The position numbers and the translations under genes were made by a program. This document shows, one piece after another, positions 1 to 8,013 of a stretch of DNA of 64,000 bases. The stretch comes from Clostridia bacterium (GTDB lineage: Bacteria > Bacillota > Clostridia > Oscillospirales > Acutalibacteraceae), in contig JAFQSP010000003.1 in NCBI GenBank assembly GCA_017409475.1, positions 1 to 64,000 of the forward strand, read 5' to 3'. The number at the start of each line of letters is the position of its first letter. Positions within the stretch are counted from its first letter, which is position 1. The notes under the pieces were generated by a model, which was given only the letters and a program-made list of their open reading frames with translations, was not told where the DNA came from and did no database searches.

Positions 1-136
1 CCCACGGGACCCATTTATGGGTAGTAAGTAACAATTGCTCGGCTGGCAGGCCAATCAAAAGCGCACTTGTGCGCCGCCAGTAGTATTAGGGCTATGCCCG
101 AAAATGAAATACCCCCCGTTATACGGGGGGATTTTT
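1..136 (+). ncRNA. 3' end of an unidentified structured RNA
   Basis: No plausible reading frame occupies this stretch. It contains consecutive inverted repeats: CCCATTTATGGG at 10-21, an outer CTGGC/GCCAG pair (43-47 with 76-80) enclosing the perfect hairpin GCGCACTTGTGCGC at 61-74, GGGCTATGCCC at 89-99, and then a strong intrinsic terminator. This density of short stems ending in a terminator is typical of the 3' part of a large structured RNA whose 5' part lies outside the window. The class was not identified; raiA-type or another large Firmicutes RNA is possible. A long untranslated tail of an upstream gene is the alternative. Confidence 0.5.
112..136 (+). terminator. Intrinsic terminator of the left-edge RNA
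   Basis: A stem of six C and six G residues closes a TTATAC loop and is followed by ATTTTTATTA. It ends the structured RNA at the left edge. Confidence 0.85.
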
Positions 137-148
137 ATTATATAAATA

Positions 149-177
149 TTGTTTTTTTAAGAAAAGTGTGATAAAAT
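149..177 (+). promoter_or_regulatory. Candidate sigma-A promoter for the PAP2 gene
   Basis: TTGTTT at 149-154 and TAAAAT at 172-177 are separated by 17 bp and lie just upstream of the PAP2 phosphatase gene. The -35 box is imperfect. Confidence 0.45.
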
Positions 178-212
178 AAATAATTATATAGCAAAATTTA
201 AGAGGTTTTGTA

Positions 213-854
213 ATGAAAATTAGAATCAAAGAATGTAAGCATGGTTTATTTTTTTTATTGTTTATTTTAATTGAAGTTCTATATTTTTTAACCCAACTTC
301 GTGATATTGATTATAATTTGGTTCATGTTTCTCTTGATGACATGATACCGTTTTTGCCTATTTTTGTAATACCCTATGTGGCTTGGTATGTATATGTACC
401 GGGCGGAATGTTATACAACTTTTTTGTTGATAAAAATGCCTTTCGTAAACAGATTTTAACGGTGGTTTCCGGAATGGCAATTTCGATAATTGTTTTCTGC
501 ATTTATCCTACCACTATCGATTTCAGACCTTCTGCTGAAGGGGATGGCTTCTTTCTCTGGATATGCCGATTGTTGTTTTCGAACGATAAGCCGGTGAATG
601 TATTGCCGAGCATGCATTGTTTCGAGGCGGTAATAATTCACCTTACCGCATTTAAAAACGAAAAATTGCGACGTTATATTCCGCTACGTATTAGCTCGGC
701 TGTTTTATCGTTGCTTATCTGCCTTTCTACTGTTTTTATAAAGCAGCATTCGGTGGTTGACCTTGTTAGCGGAGTAGCTCTTGCATATCTACTTTATTTT
801 ATTGTATATATTCTTCCCGAAACGGTAAAAAAGAAAAAGAGAGCTAATATATAA
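213..854 (+). CDS. PAP2-family membrane phosphatase
   Basis: Integral membrane protein of 213 residues with about six hydrophobic segments. It carries the PAP2 (type 2 phosphatidic acid phosphatase) signature: the C2 block LPSMHCF with the catalytic His near residue 135, and the C3 block KQHSVVDLVSG with a His and Asp near 180. The PSMH form, rather than PSGH, resembles the inositolphosphorylceramide synthase/sphingomyelin synthase-like subgroup. Such enzymes act on lipid phosphates at the membrane (phosphatidic acid, phosphatidylglycerol phosphate or undecaprenyl pyrophosphate); the substrate cannot be told from sequence. An AAGAGG-like ribosome site precedes the ATG. It appears monocistronic. 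Confidence 0.8.
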   Translation: MKIRIKECKHGLFFLLFILIEVLYFLTQLRDIDYNLVHVSLDDMIPFLPIFVIPYVAWYVYVPGGMLYNFFVDKNAFRKQILTVVSGMAISIIVFCIYPTTIDFRPSAEGDGFFLWICRLLFSNDKPVNVLPSMHCFEAVIIHLTAFKNEKLRRYIPLRISSAVLSLLICLSTVFIKQHSVVDLVSGVALAYLLYFIVYILPETVKKKKRANI

Positions 855-898
855 CGGTTAATAAAAAAGCACACGCCTATAGGGCGTACTCTTAAGGA

Positions 899-1036
899 CA
901 AAAAAGGCCCCCTTGTGTAAAGGGGGCTGGATTTTTGCGAAGCAAAAAGACTGGGGGATTGTTTGATTTTAGGATATTAAAATCCCTCCGTCAAAACTCC
1001 GTTATGCCACCTCCCTTTACAAGGGAGGCTTTTTTA
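899..1036. repeat. Palindromic intergenic repeat element (MITE-like)
   Basis: The left arm (about 901-961) and right arm (about 981-1036) are imperfect inverted copies. Each end holds a small hairpin (GCCCCCTTGTGTAAAGGGGGC at the left, CCTCCCTTTACAAGGGAGG at the right) followed by a GGAGGGATT/GGGGGATT-like core. This arrangement resembles short palindromic repeats that I recall from intergenic regions of gut Clostridia. The right arm runs into the vanZ-like gene and supplies its last codons and stop. No second copy was found in this window. Confidence 0.7.
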
Positions 1037-1506
1037 TTTTTTCTATTTATTATTTTTGAGACTAATAGATAGATTGTGGCGAATATTGCAGCACCGCACG
1101 TATCAATTAAAACATCACCGAGACGACAGGCGCGCCCCAAAGAAAACAGCTGATGAATTTCGTCGGTTGCGGCATAAAGCAGTGAAATCAAAACAGCTAA
1201 AATTGCACGATTAATCGGCAGGAAATCATTAAAAAGAAGGGCAATAATGATTAAGGCTGACAGGATGAAGAATTCGGCTAAATGGGCAATTTTTCTTACA
1301 ATGAGTTCAGCGGTGTGAATAATTTCCGCTTGTTCGTCAGGTGATAGCGAATCAAATCCGGGATATATTTCGGCAATTATTTTTGATGTTGTACTGCTGC
1401 TGATTTGACCTGAAACATCAGCATTTTGAGCCGAAAAGAAGAATATCGTTGACATCCATAGAAGGACCATCAGCCAGGCTAATAACTGAAACAATCTTTT
1501 TATCAT
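991..1506 (-). CDS. VanZ-like family membrane protein
   Basis: This 171-residue protein has four predicted membrane segments. It carries the VanZ-like signature: an RKIAHLAEFFILSAL block around residue 75 and the conserved TDEIHQLFSLGR block around 115, followed by GDVLIDTCGAAIF. VanZ relatives are linked to low-level teicoplanin resistance and envelope functions, but most members have no known role. The last 13 residues or so (KASLVKGGGITEF) are encoded by the right arm of the palindromic repeat at 899-1036, so the native C-terminus was probably replaced when the element inserted. The ATG follows a GGAG-type ribosome site. Confidence 0.8.
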   Translation of the reverse strand: MIKRLFQLLAWLMVLLWMSTIFFFSAQNADVSGQISSSTTSKIIAEIYPGFDSLSPDEQAEIIHTAELIVRKIAHLAEFFILSALIIIALLFNDFLPINRAILAVLISLLYAATDEIHQLFSLGRACRLGDVLIDTCGAAIFATIYLLVSKIINRKNKKASLVKGGGITEF

Positions 1507-1535
1507 TTTCGCATCTCCAAGAGAAGTTTTATATT

Positions 1536-1564
1536 ATTTTACTATAGCCTTTCTGATATATCAA
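1536..1564 (-). promoter_or_regulatory. Sigma-A promoter of the vanZ-like gene
   Basis: On the minus strand TTGATA (1559-1564) and TAAAAT (1536-1541) are separated by 17 bp, about 30 bp upstream of the start codon. Confidence 0.65.
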
Positions 1565-1568
1565 CAGT

Positions 1569-1610
1569 AAAAAAAGAAACCGACGATATTTCACGTCGAT
1601 TTCTTTTTTT
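1569..1610 (-). terminator. Terminator downstream of the class A PBP gene
   Basis: The stem has CGACG/CGTCG at its core, extended by A-rich and T-rich arms (AAAGAAA with TTTCTTT). It lies 14 bp past the PBP stop codon and gives a U-tract on the minus strand. Confidence 0.8.
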
Positions 1611-1623
1611 GTTTTATAAATAT

Positions 1624-4302
1624 TTATGCTGCATCCGCCTGACTTGCGGCAGGGGTGGACGTTGTGGTTGATTCTGCGGGTTGATTTGATGAGGCCGCTC
1701 CTGACGATGCTCCTGATGTATTACCCGATGAAGCACCTGAAGATGCTCCTGATGTAGCGCCCGATGAAGCACCTGACGAAGCTCCTGATGAAGCACCTGA
1801 AGATGCACCCGACGAATCGGTTGATGATGATTCTTCCTCGTCTCCGACTAACGAAATATGCTTTCCGACGCATACGGGAGCATAATCCTTTTTATAATAT
1901 CCAACGCGCGTTTCATCCGAACATTTTGAGCTGGAAATAAGTCCCGAGTGGATACAGTAATTTGCGGTTTTTACGTTGCTTGATTTGGGGAAGGATTTCT
2001 TTTTCAGGTCCTTATGAATATCCTTGAATATTGCCTTCCATAATCTAAGAGCCGGGTTTGTGCTGGAGGAAAGGCTGTTCATTGATTTAGGCGGGTCATA
2101 TCCAAACCAGCAAGCAGCGACGTAATAGGGGGTACCGCCAACGAAGTAACGACCCTTGTTACTGCTGGTAGTACCGGTTTTTGCGATAACCTGCCAGCCG
2201 CTAAGCCCTGCTGAACGAGCAGTACCTTTTGAACCGGTAACAACCGTACGAAGCATTTGGTTCATTATATAGGCGGTATCTTCGCTGAGCGCCTGTTCAC
2301 TTTCACCGCTGTATTGCAGAACAGGGTCTTTGTAATTATCAAGGGTTTCGCGTGAGCTGAGTACAAGCTCGTATAACGTTGGTTCATAGTATTTACCGCC
2401 GTTTCCAAAGGTTGCATAGGCTGCCGTCATATCTAATGTGGTAACGCCGTAGGTGCTTCCTCCGAGAGCCATACCCGAAACGTTTTTATCTGAATTAACA
2501 AGCGTCGACAGATGGAAACGCTGGGTTGCGAAATTATATGCATTTTCTTCGCCGTAATCGATTAAAACACGTGCAGGAACGATATTTAATGAGCGTTCAA
2601 GCGCATTTTGAATAGTGACAGGCCCGCTTGTTGAACGGTCATAGTTGTTAATCTTTTTACCGCTATAGGTTAACGCCGAGTTTTTGACAAGGGTTGACCA
2701 TGTGATAAGGTTATCTTCGAGAGCTGCGGCATAAATACCGACAGGTTTCATTGAAGAGCCGGGCTGATGAGCGGCAGTAGCGTGATTAAGCGAACGGCTT
2801 ACCGTTTTTTCTCCTCTGCCGCCGCAAATTGCAACAACGTGACCTTCGTAGTCCATTATTGTAATTGCGCCGTTAGGAAGCTCTTTTTTACCATATACCT
2901 TTGACCAGTTGGTGTCGGTGGTGAACACCTTATCAACTGTATTCTGGATACCGGTATCGAGTGTAGCGTAAATCTTATATCCGCCGGTGTATAAAACGTC
3001 GTATGCGCGTTCTTTTGTATATCCCTTTTTCTCAACCAGGTCGTCAACGAGCTGGTCGATAAGGGTATCTGTAAAGTATGAGAAGACCTCTTTTTCAGCG
3101 TCTTCATCTTTATTCGTTTCGGTGGTTTCTTCAATTTGTGCGGCGGCCTGTTCGTCAGAAATATCGTTTCCACCTGACTGAATGGCGTCGTAGCGTTTAC
3201 CTGCGATACCGGAAAGCTCAACCTCGGATGCGATAGCTGCATCTTTTTCGGCTTCTGAAATATATCCCTGGTTGTACATTTCGCTTATAACCCAGTTGCG
3301 ACGGGTTTTATGCTTTTCGGTCTTTTTGATGGGATCGTACGCCGCAGGCTCCTTTGTGATAGCAGCAAGGGATGCACATTCTTGAATATTAAGCTCCGAG
3401 CTCGGTTTTCCAAAGTAATATTCAGCTGCTGATTCTACACCGTAACAATTGTTATTGAGATAGATGTAATTGAGGTAACATTCAAGGATAACGTCCTTTG
3501 AATATGTTTCATCAATTTTTCTTGCCCTCATGATTTCGCGAATTTTTCTCATTGGACTAACATCATTATCGTTTGTAAGGTTTTTAATCAGCTGCTGGTT
3601 GATGGTTGAACCGCCTTGTCTTGAGCCAAGGAAGGGAACTACCATGTTTGCAAATGATGCGATGGTTCGCTTCCAGTCGACACCGCTATGGGTGTAAAAA
3701 CGCTGATCCTCAGCGGCTATAAAAGCGTGAGGCAGGTGTTTTGTCATGTTTTCAAGATCAACCCATTCGCGATTTTCCTTATACAGCTCCTGATATACTA
3801 CCCATTCGCTCGGATTGTTTTCATCGCGCACATATATTACGGATTTTTGGTTAACGGTGAGGTCGTTGAGGTTGAAGTCAACCGAATCGTCAACAAATCC
3901 GAACATATATATGCCGAAAGCGCCTATTACAAGAAAAGCCGCAATTATACCGATGAGGAAAATCGATAATGTGATTTTTCCAATGGTGCCAATAATGCGT
4001 CTTGCCTTGGACTTTGGCTTTTTCTCCTTTTTCTTTTTCGAGGGTTTGCCCGAATTTGCATCTGCGCTTGTTGAGCTTAGTTTGTTGCTTCTGCTCGAAG
4101 ATGAATTATATCGAGAAGATGAAGGTCGAGCGTTTCGGCTTAAATTGCCACGGACAGAACTACGTGAATCAGCGGTATAATCCGAAGAATTGCCTTCGGT
4201 TGAACGCGGACGTCTTGTTTGTCCCGAAGATGCAGTGCTGAAACCGCTTGAGTATGACTTATCATCATTAAAGCTGTTTCTGCGCTCATAATCGTTGGCC
4301 AT
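1624..4302 (-). CDS. Class A penicillin-binding protein (PBP1A-like)
   Basis: Bifunctional peptidoglycan glycosyltransferase/transpeptidase of 892 residues. It has a Ser/Arg-rich cytoplasmic N-terminus of about 100 residues with a Lys-rich juxtamembrane stretch, and one membrane anchor around residues 105-135. The GT51 domain includes the catalytic-Glu block EDQRFYTHSGVDW and GGSTINQQLIKNL, plus a long RARKID...YLNYIYLNN region. The transpeptidase domain has the three active-site motifs: SSMK in HQPGSSMKP, SLN in RSLNI and KTG in AKTGTTSSNKG. The C-terminus is a Ser/Gly/Ala repeat tail. The start is supported by AGGAGG. It is the housekeeping cell-wall synthase for elongation or division and is transcribed alone. 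Confidence 0.93.
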   Translation of the reverse strand: MANDYERRNSFNDDKSYSSGFSTASSGQTRRPRSTEGNSSDYTADSRSSVRGNLSRNARPSSSRYNSSSSRSNKLSSTSADANSGKPSKKKKEKKPKSKARRIIGTIGKITLSIFLIGIIAAFLVIGAFGIYMFGFVDDSVDFNLNDLTVNQKSVIYVRDENNPSEWVVYQELYKENREWVDLENMTKHLPHAFIAAEDQRFYTHSGVDWKRTIASFANMVVPFLGSRQGGSTINQQLIKNLTNDNDVSPMRKIREIMRARKIDETYSKDVILECYLNYIYLNNNCYGVESAAEYYFGKPSSELNIQECASLAAITKEPAAYDPIKKTEKHKTRRNWVISEMYNQGYISEAEKDAAIASEVELSGIAGKRYDAIQSGGNDISDEQAAAQIEETTETNKDEDAEKEVFSYFTDTLIDQLVDDLVEKKGYTKERAYDVLYTGGYKIYATLDTGIQNTVDKVFTTDTNWSKVYGKKELPNGAITIMDYEGHVVAICGGRGEKTVSRSLNHATAAHQPGSSMKPVGIYAAALEDNLITWSTLVKNSALTYSGKKINNYDRSTSGPVTIQNALERSLNIVPARVLIDYGEENAYNFATQRFHLSTLVNSDKNVSGMALGGSTYGVTTLDMTAAYATFGNGGKYYEPTLYELVLSSRETLDNYKDPVLQYSGESEQALSEDTAYIMNQMLRTVVTGSKGTARSAGLSGWQVIAKTGTTSSNKGRYFVGGTPYYVAACWFGYDPPKSMNSLSSSTNPALRLWKAIFKDIHKDLKKKSFPKSSNVKTANYCIHSGLISSSKCSDETRVGYYKKDYAPVCVGKHISLVGDEEESSSTDSSGASSGASSGASSGASSGATSGASSGASSGNTSGASSGAASSNQPAESTTTSTPAASQADAA
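1691..1818 (-). repeat. 12-bp tandem repeats coding SSGA tail of the PBP
   Basis: About ten imperfect 12-bp units encode SSGA/SSGN/TSGA tetrapeptides at the C-terminus of the penicillin-binding protein. Such low-complexity repeats are prone to length variation between strains. Confidence 0.8.
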
Positions 4303-4364
4303 GATATCGCCTCCTGTGTGAAAAGTTGAATGCTTATTTGTATTAATTTAATTACTGAAACTCT

Positions 4365-4373
4365 ATTATAGCA
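4365..4373 (-). promoter_or_regulatory. Extended -10 promoter candidate for the PBP gene
   Basis: The minus strand reads TGCTATAAT, an extended -10 element, 63 bp upstream of the PBP start. No good -35 box is visible at the right spacing. Confidence 0.5.
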
Positions 4374-4689
4374 CATTTTTTAAAAAATAAAGTTACAGTA
4401 TTTTAATCTTTTAGCAATTGCTTCTTGACCGAATTAGAAAAAACTGTTATTATTATGTGGCAAAATGCAATATAACATACAAATTCAACGTATATATTAA
4501 CACATATTATTTCAAATTTCCAGTAAAATTATGATTTTTATGTAATTTAATTAATTAGTCGAAATAATAACCAATTTGTTTACGCTTAATTCATATTTTC
4601 GAAAACGTTGAGAAACATATTGATATTATCATGTGGTTAAAGTACGACTAATAAGGCTTATTATTCTTTTAATGGAGGATTGACCATAA
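4374..4689. other. AT-rich intergenic region between pbp and htrA
   Basis: This region of about 315 bp separates the divergent PBP and HtrA genes. It is AT-rich and has no credible reading frame. I see no convincing -35/-10 pair for htrA and no clear inverted repeats. Confidence 0.5.
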
Positions 4690-6135
4690 ATGAACGAGCA
4701 TAATCAGGATAATTTCACCGATACCTCGACTGAAGTTAACGGAACAGGCATGAATGAATCGCAAAACTACAGTTACAAAAGCGACCAAATCATTCAGGAT
4801 TCCGACTGTAATCAGTCGAATAAAGCTAACGAGCAGCCTACTCATCAGCAGTACACCTATCAGTCTCGTCAGCCTCAATATAACCAGCCTAATAAGCAGA
4901 ATTACACTGGTTACGGCTATGGCGGATACTCTAATTCGGGATATAATTATAATCAGCCGACTGCAAGATATTCACCCCAGCCCGCTACTCAGGCGAAAAA
5001 GCAGCAACCGCGTCCGGTTTCAATCGGTACTGTAATTGTTTGTATGATTATAACAGCGATTATTACCGCTATTATTTCAGTTTCGGTTGCGGCTACGCTT
5101 AAGATTAATCCCGATAAATTTAATAATGGTACTACAACTAATGAAACAACGATTATTCAGTCAACCGTTGAAATGTCACAGGTGGAAGCGGTAGCTACCG
5201 CTGTAACGCCGAGCGTTGTTTGCATCGAAGTTACTACAAAAACGCAGAATAATTCATATTCGCCGTTTTTTGGAAATTATGGCAACGGCCAGGTTTATGA
5301 ATCGACCAGTTACGGCTCAGGCGTTATATATTCGACCGATGGATATATTATTACAAATTATCACGTAATTTCAGGGGTTTATTCCTCTAATACGGTTGGC
5401 TCAAAGGTCGAGGTTTATCTCGATAACGATAGTGAAAACGGAATAGCAGCTACAATAATCGGATACAATTCAGCTGCTGACCTTGCAGTATTAAAGATTG
5501 AAAAAACAGGGCTTCCTGCTGTTAAAATCGGCGACTCGTCAAAGCTTACAATAGGTCAGACGGTCATTGCTATCGGAAGTCCCGGCGGAATTGAATTTGC
5601 CGGTTCTGTTACCAGCGGAATTATCAGCGGCCTTGACCGAAAGCTGTCGGTTGATTCGGTCACAATGTCACTCATTCAGACCGATGCCGCAATTAATCCG
5701 GGAAATTCGGGTGGAGCACTTGTTGACGTCGAGGGGCAGCTCATTGGTGTCCCTAATGTAAAGATTTCGGCTTCGGGATATGAGGGAATGGGCTTCTGTA
5801 TTCCGGTAAATACCGTAGTTGATATTTGTACAAATATTATCGAAAACGGCATGGATGGAGATCCGTCTGATTCAGCACCTTATCTCGGCGTTGAAATTAA
5901 CACCAACTTTACGGGCGGTGCATATATCTCGGCTGTTGCCGAAGGTGGACCGGCTGAAAAAGCAGGACTCAAAAGCGGAGATATTATCATTTCGTTCGAC
6001 GGAAACAAGGTGACCGGATACGATGATTTGGTTAATGCGATAAACAGTCATAAATCAGGAGACACCGTAACGGTAGGAATTTATCGAAACGGAAAAGAAG
6101 GTAGCCTCTCTGTAACCCTTGGCTCCAACGGATAA
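4690..6135 (+). CDS. HtrA/DegP-like membrane-anchored serine protease
   Basis: S1C-family surface protease of 481 residues. The N-terminal ~105 residues are an Asn/Gln/Tyr-rich cytoplasmic segment, followed by a single membrane helix at about 112-138. The trypsin-like domain shows the full triad: His in ITNYHVISG, Asp in AADLAVLKI, and Ser in INPGNSGGALVD. A single C-terminal PDZ domain (YLGVEINTNFTGGAYISAV onward) ends in a GIYRNGK strand. Members degrade or refold damaged exported proteins and are often induced by envelope stress. GGAGG precedes the ATG. It is flanked by a terminator and appears monocistronic. Confidence 0.92.
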   Translation: MNEHNQDNFTDTSTEVNGTGMNESQNYSYKSDQIIQDSDCNQSNKANEQPTHQQYTYQSRQPQYNQPNKQNYTGYGYGGYSNSGYNYNQPTARYSPQPATQAKKQQPRPVSIGTVIVCMIITAIITAIISVSVAATLKINPDKFNNGTTTNETTIIQSTVEMSQVEAVATAVTPSVVCIEVTTKTQNNSYSPFFGNYGNGQVYESTSYGSGVIYSTDGYIITNYHVISGVYSSNTVGSKVEVYLDNDSENGIAATIIGYNSAADLAVLKIEKTGLPAVKIGDSSKLTIGQTVIAIGSPGGIEFAGSVTSGIISGLDRKLSVDSVTMSLIQTDAAINPGNSGGALVDVEGQLIGVPNVKISASGYEGMGFCIPVNTVVDICTNIIENGMDGDPSDSAPYLGVEINTNFTGGAYISAVAEGGPAEKAGLKSGDIIISFDGNKVTGYDDLVNAINSHKSGDTVTVGIYRNGKEGSLSVTLGSNG

Positions 6136-6146
6136 ACGAATAAAAA

Positions 6147-6194
6147 ACAATACGCACCCCAAAAGTTAGATTCTTTTGAGGTGCGTATTATTTG
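6147..6194 (+). terminator. Terminator of the htrA-like gene
   Basis: A long stem (AATACGCACC pairing with GGTGCGTATT, extended by AAAAG/CTTTT) lies 12 bp after the stop codon. Its arms are A-rich and T-rich. Confidence 0.85.
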
Positions 6195-6201
6195 TATCAA
6201 G

Positions 6202-6228
6202 AAAACCACGCGAATGTCGCGTGGTTTT
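6202..6228 (-). terminator. Terminator of the PqqD-like gene
   Basis: AAAACCACGCG and CGCGTGGTTTT form a perfect stem around an AATGT loop, 17 bp past the stop of the minus-strand gene. Confidence 0.8.
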
Positions 6229-6245
6229 ACTAACAGGAACAATTA

Positions 6246-6509
6246 TTATTCAAATAAATTAGCATTTTTAATATCGTTGATAAAATCGTCAACGCCGATT
6301 GTAGCGGTTTCTTCGTCAACTTCGTATTCTTCTAATACTTTTTTAATAAGCTCGTCTCTCTCGGCGCCTTCTTCGAGCAATTTCCAGAGAAAAGCCCCTG
6401 TGCCGTTGAGCATGATTACGCCGTTAAATGCATTTTCGTCAGCGCCTGTGCTAACAACCATGTGTTCACCTGCAACCTCACGAAGCTGATAAATAGACTT
6501 AATTTTCAT
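6246..6509 (-). CDS. PqqD-family small protein
   Basis: This 87-residue protein matches the PqqD fold. It has an N-terminal LREVAGEHMVVS strand pair, the hallmark LNGTGAFLWKLLEEG segment around residues 34-48, and a C-terminal three-helix part ending DDFINDI. PqqD-like proteins bind leader peptides of ribosomally made, post-translationally modified peptides and hand them to radical SAM enzymes. No such enzyme or precursor is seen nearby, so the partner must lie elsewhere or the protein has a different role. AGGAGA precedes the ATG. Confidence 0.8.
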   Translation of the reverse strand: MKIKSIYQLREVAGEHMVVSTGADENAFNGVIMLNGTGAFLWKLLEEGAERDELIKKVLEEYEVDEETATIGVDDFINDIKNANLFE

Positions 6510-6541
6510 AATCTGTTCTCCTTGATTTTGATCTTTATTTT

Positions 6542-6570
6542 ATTCTAATGTTATTATTTTGGTTTGTCAA
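6542..6570 (-). promoter_or_regulatory. Sigma-A promoter of the PqqD-like gene
   Basis: On the minus strand TTGACA (6565-6570) and TAGAAT (6542-6547) are 17 bp apart, about 35 bp upstream of the start. Confidence 0.7.
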
Positions 6571-6579
6571 GTGATGTTC

Positions 6580-6608
6580 ACAAAATATGAGTTAAAACAT
6601 ATATTGTA
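6580..6608 (+). promoter_or_regulatory. Possible mother-cell sigma (SigE/SigK-like) promoter of cotJ
   Basis: An AC dinucleotide, a 16-bp spacer and CATATATTGTA resemble late mother-cell promoter patterns with one or two mismatches. The site lies 60 bp upstream of cotJA. There is no good sigma-A pair here, as expected for a coat operon, but the match is weak. Confidence 0.3.
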
Positions 6609-6667
6609 GTGAGGTTTGTCTACAATTAGTCAAACCTTTCTCAATAAGCTTTGAAAAGAGGCTGAAT

Positions 6668-6883
6668 ATGTTGAATAACAGTTATACTAACGCCTTTGAT
6701 TGCGAAATGTTACCGGCAACCGAAGGAGCTCAACCTATAAAAAATGCTGTTCTGGCAATGGCTTATGTTCCGCTTCAGGAACTGAATACAGTTTATACCG
6801 AAGAGGATGCACTTTGTCAGGGAACGCTTTTCCCCGACCTTGATAAGCCGTTTCACAGAGGATTTGGAGGTGCAAAAAGATGA
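6668..6883 (+). CDS. cotJA: Spore coat-associated protein CotJA
   Basis: This 71-residue protein shows the CotJA pattern: LAMAYVPLQELNTVY, then ALCQGTLFPDLDKPF near the C-terminus. CotJA is a small component of the inner spore coat made in the mother cell, and is needed for CotJC incorporation in Bacillus. It is the first gene of a tightly coupled operon; its stop overlaps the cotJB start by ATGA. The start follows AAAGAGG. It marks the organism as a spore former. Confidence 0.9.
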   Translation: MLNNSYTNAFDCEMLPATEGAQPIKNAVLAMAYVPLQELNTVYTEEDALCQGTLFPDLDKPFHRGFGGAKR

Positions 6884-7158
6884 ATGATAAGGATATGCTT
6901 ATGCGCCGACTTTCGAGCGCACAGTTTGCTGCATGGGAAATGCACATTTATCTTGATACCCATCCTAATGACCGAGCAGCCTTGATGTCTATGCGCAAAT
7001 ACGAGGAAAAGGCTAGTGCATTGAGGGCTGAATATGAAAAGCGCTTCGGCCCTATAAGACCAATGGATATGTATGGTGACACACGATTTGAATGGGTAAA
7101 GGACCCGTGGCCGTGGGACGTTGAGTGCCCGCTTACGTTAGGGGAGGTAGATGACTAA
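6880..7158 (+). CDS. cotJB: Spore coat protein CotJB
   Basis: This 92-residue protein starts with the typical MLMRRLSSAQFAAWEMHIYLDTHPND block of CotJB. The C-terminus contains a Trp/Pro-rich FEWVKDPWPWDVE motif. The gene overlaps cotJA by 4 bp and shares one base with cotJC (TAATG), so all three are translationally coupled. Its function is in spore coat assembly with CotJA and CotJC. Confidence 0.9.
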   Translation: MNDKDMLMRRLSSAQFAAWEMHIYLDTHPNDRAALMSMRKYEEKASALRAEYEKRFGPIRPMDMYGDTRFEWVKDPWPWDVECPLTLGEVDD

Positions 7159-7766
7159 TGTGGATGTATGAGAAAAAGCTACAGTATCCCGTAAAGATTG
7201 CGCGACCTAATCCGGCTTTGGCAAAACTTATCTCCAGTCAATATGGCGGTCCGGATGGCGAACTCGGAGCCTCTCTCCGCTATCTCAGTCAGCGATTTTC
7301 GATGCCGATGCCCGAGCTGAAAGCGATTTTGACAGACATTGCTACCGAGGAACTCGGCCATTTAGAAATGGTTGGAGCAATAGTTCATCAGCTCACCCGT
7401 AACCTTACCGAAGAGGAAATTAAAAAGGGCGGTTTTGACGCCTATTTCGTTGACCATACGACAGGGATTTATCCGAGCTCGGCTTCGGGAGTGCCTTTCA
7501 CGGCGGCTTATGTTCAGTCAAAGGGCGATCCGATTACCGACCTGCACGAAGATTTAGCAGCCGAACAAAAGGCTCGCACAACCTATGATAATATTCTTCG
7601 ATTTGCCGATGACCCCGATGTTCGCGACCCGATAAAATTCCTCCGTCAGCGTGAGGTTGTCCATTACCAACGCTTTGGTGAAGCTTTAAGACGTTTGCAG
7701 GATAAACTAAACGACCGTAATTTCTACGCGTTTAACCCGAGTTTTGATAAAGGTCCTGTAAAATAA
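7158..7766 (+). CDS. cotJC: Spore coat manganese-catalase-like protein CotJC
   Basis: This 202-residue ferritin-like four-helix protein belongs to the manganese catalase family. Metal-ligand motifs visible are QYGGPDGELGASLRYLSQRF, DIATEELGHLEMVGA (Glu and His ligands) and DLAAEQKARTTYDN with RQREVVHYQRFGEAL further on. It is thought to protect spores from peroxide and is a common manganese catalase in gut spore formers. It closes the cotJ operon and is followed at once by a terminator. Confidence 0.93.
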   Translation: MWMYEKKLQYPVKIARPNPALAKLISSQYGGPDGELGASLRYLSQRFSMPMPELKAILTDIATEELGHLEMVGAIVHQLTRNLTEEEIKKGGFDAYFVDHTTGIYPSSASGVPFTAAYVQSKGDPITDLHEDLAAEQKARTTYDNILRFADDPDVRDPIKFLRQREVVHYQRFGEALRRLQDKLNDRNFYAFNPSFDKGPVK

Positions 7767-7772
7767 AAAAAC

Positions 7773-7802
7773 AAAGAGCAGATGGCTGTTCATCTGCTCT
7801 TT
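7773..7802 (+). terminator. Terminator of the cotJ operon
   Basis: AAAGAGCAGATG and CATCTGCTCTTT form a perfect 12-bp stem around GCTGTT, directly after the cotJC stop. Confidence 0.9.
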
Positions 7803-7848
7803 ATCTATTTGAGAAGTTTAAAGTGTTAAGCTTCGCTTATTGTGTTTA

Positions 7849-7998
7849 TTATTTTTTCTCCAATAACTTGCTTGCCTCTTCTGCTGAAATTTCCTTCATA
7901 ACTTCGCCGCAGCATTTTATACCGCAGTTTTCGCAGGTGCAGTCGATTAATACTTTGACCATTGCACCGCATTTTTCGCAAATTACGATTTTATCCAT
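7849..7998 (-). CDS. 49-residue desulforedoxin-like cysteine-rich protein
   Basis: Small protein of 49 residues with seven cysteines. The pattern ICEKCGAMVKVL followed by KCCGEVMKE matches the desulforedoxin / desulfoferrodoxin N-terminal domain (Cys-x2-Cys then Cys-Cys), which binds iron or zinc with four Cys. An extra CTCENC segment sits between the two halves and is not usual for that fold. A near-perfect AAGGAGGTG site precedes the ATG. It lies 15 bp downstream of csoR and so should be in the same copper-responsive transcript. Possible roles are copper or iron binding, or redox buffering; none is established. Confidence 0.75.
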   Translation of the reverse strand: MDKIVICEKCGAMVKVLIDCTCENCGIKCCGEVMKEISAEEASKLLEKK

Positions 7999-8013
7999 GT
8001 TGACACCTCCTTA

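Noticed and set aside
1614-1808. Frame rich in His, Gln and Leu on the minus strand.
   Set aside because: It is the shifted reading of the 12-bp repeats at the end of the PBP gene.
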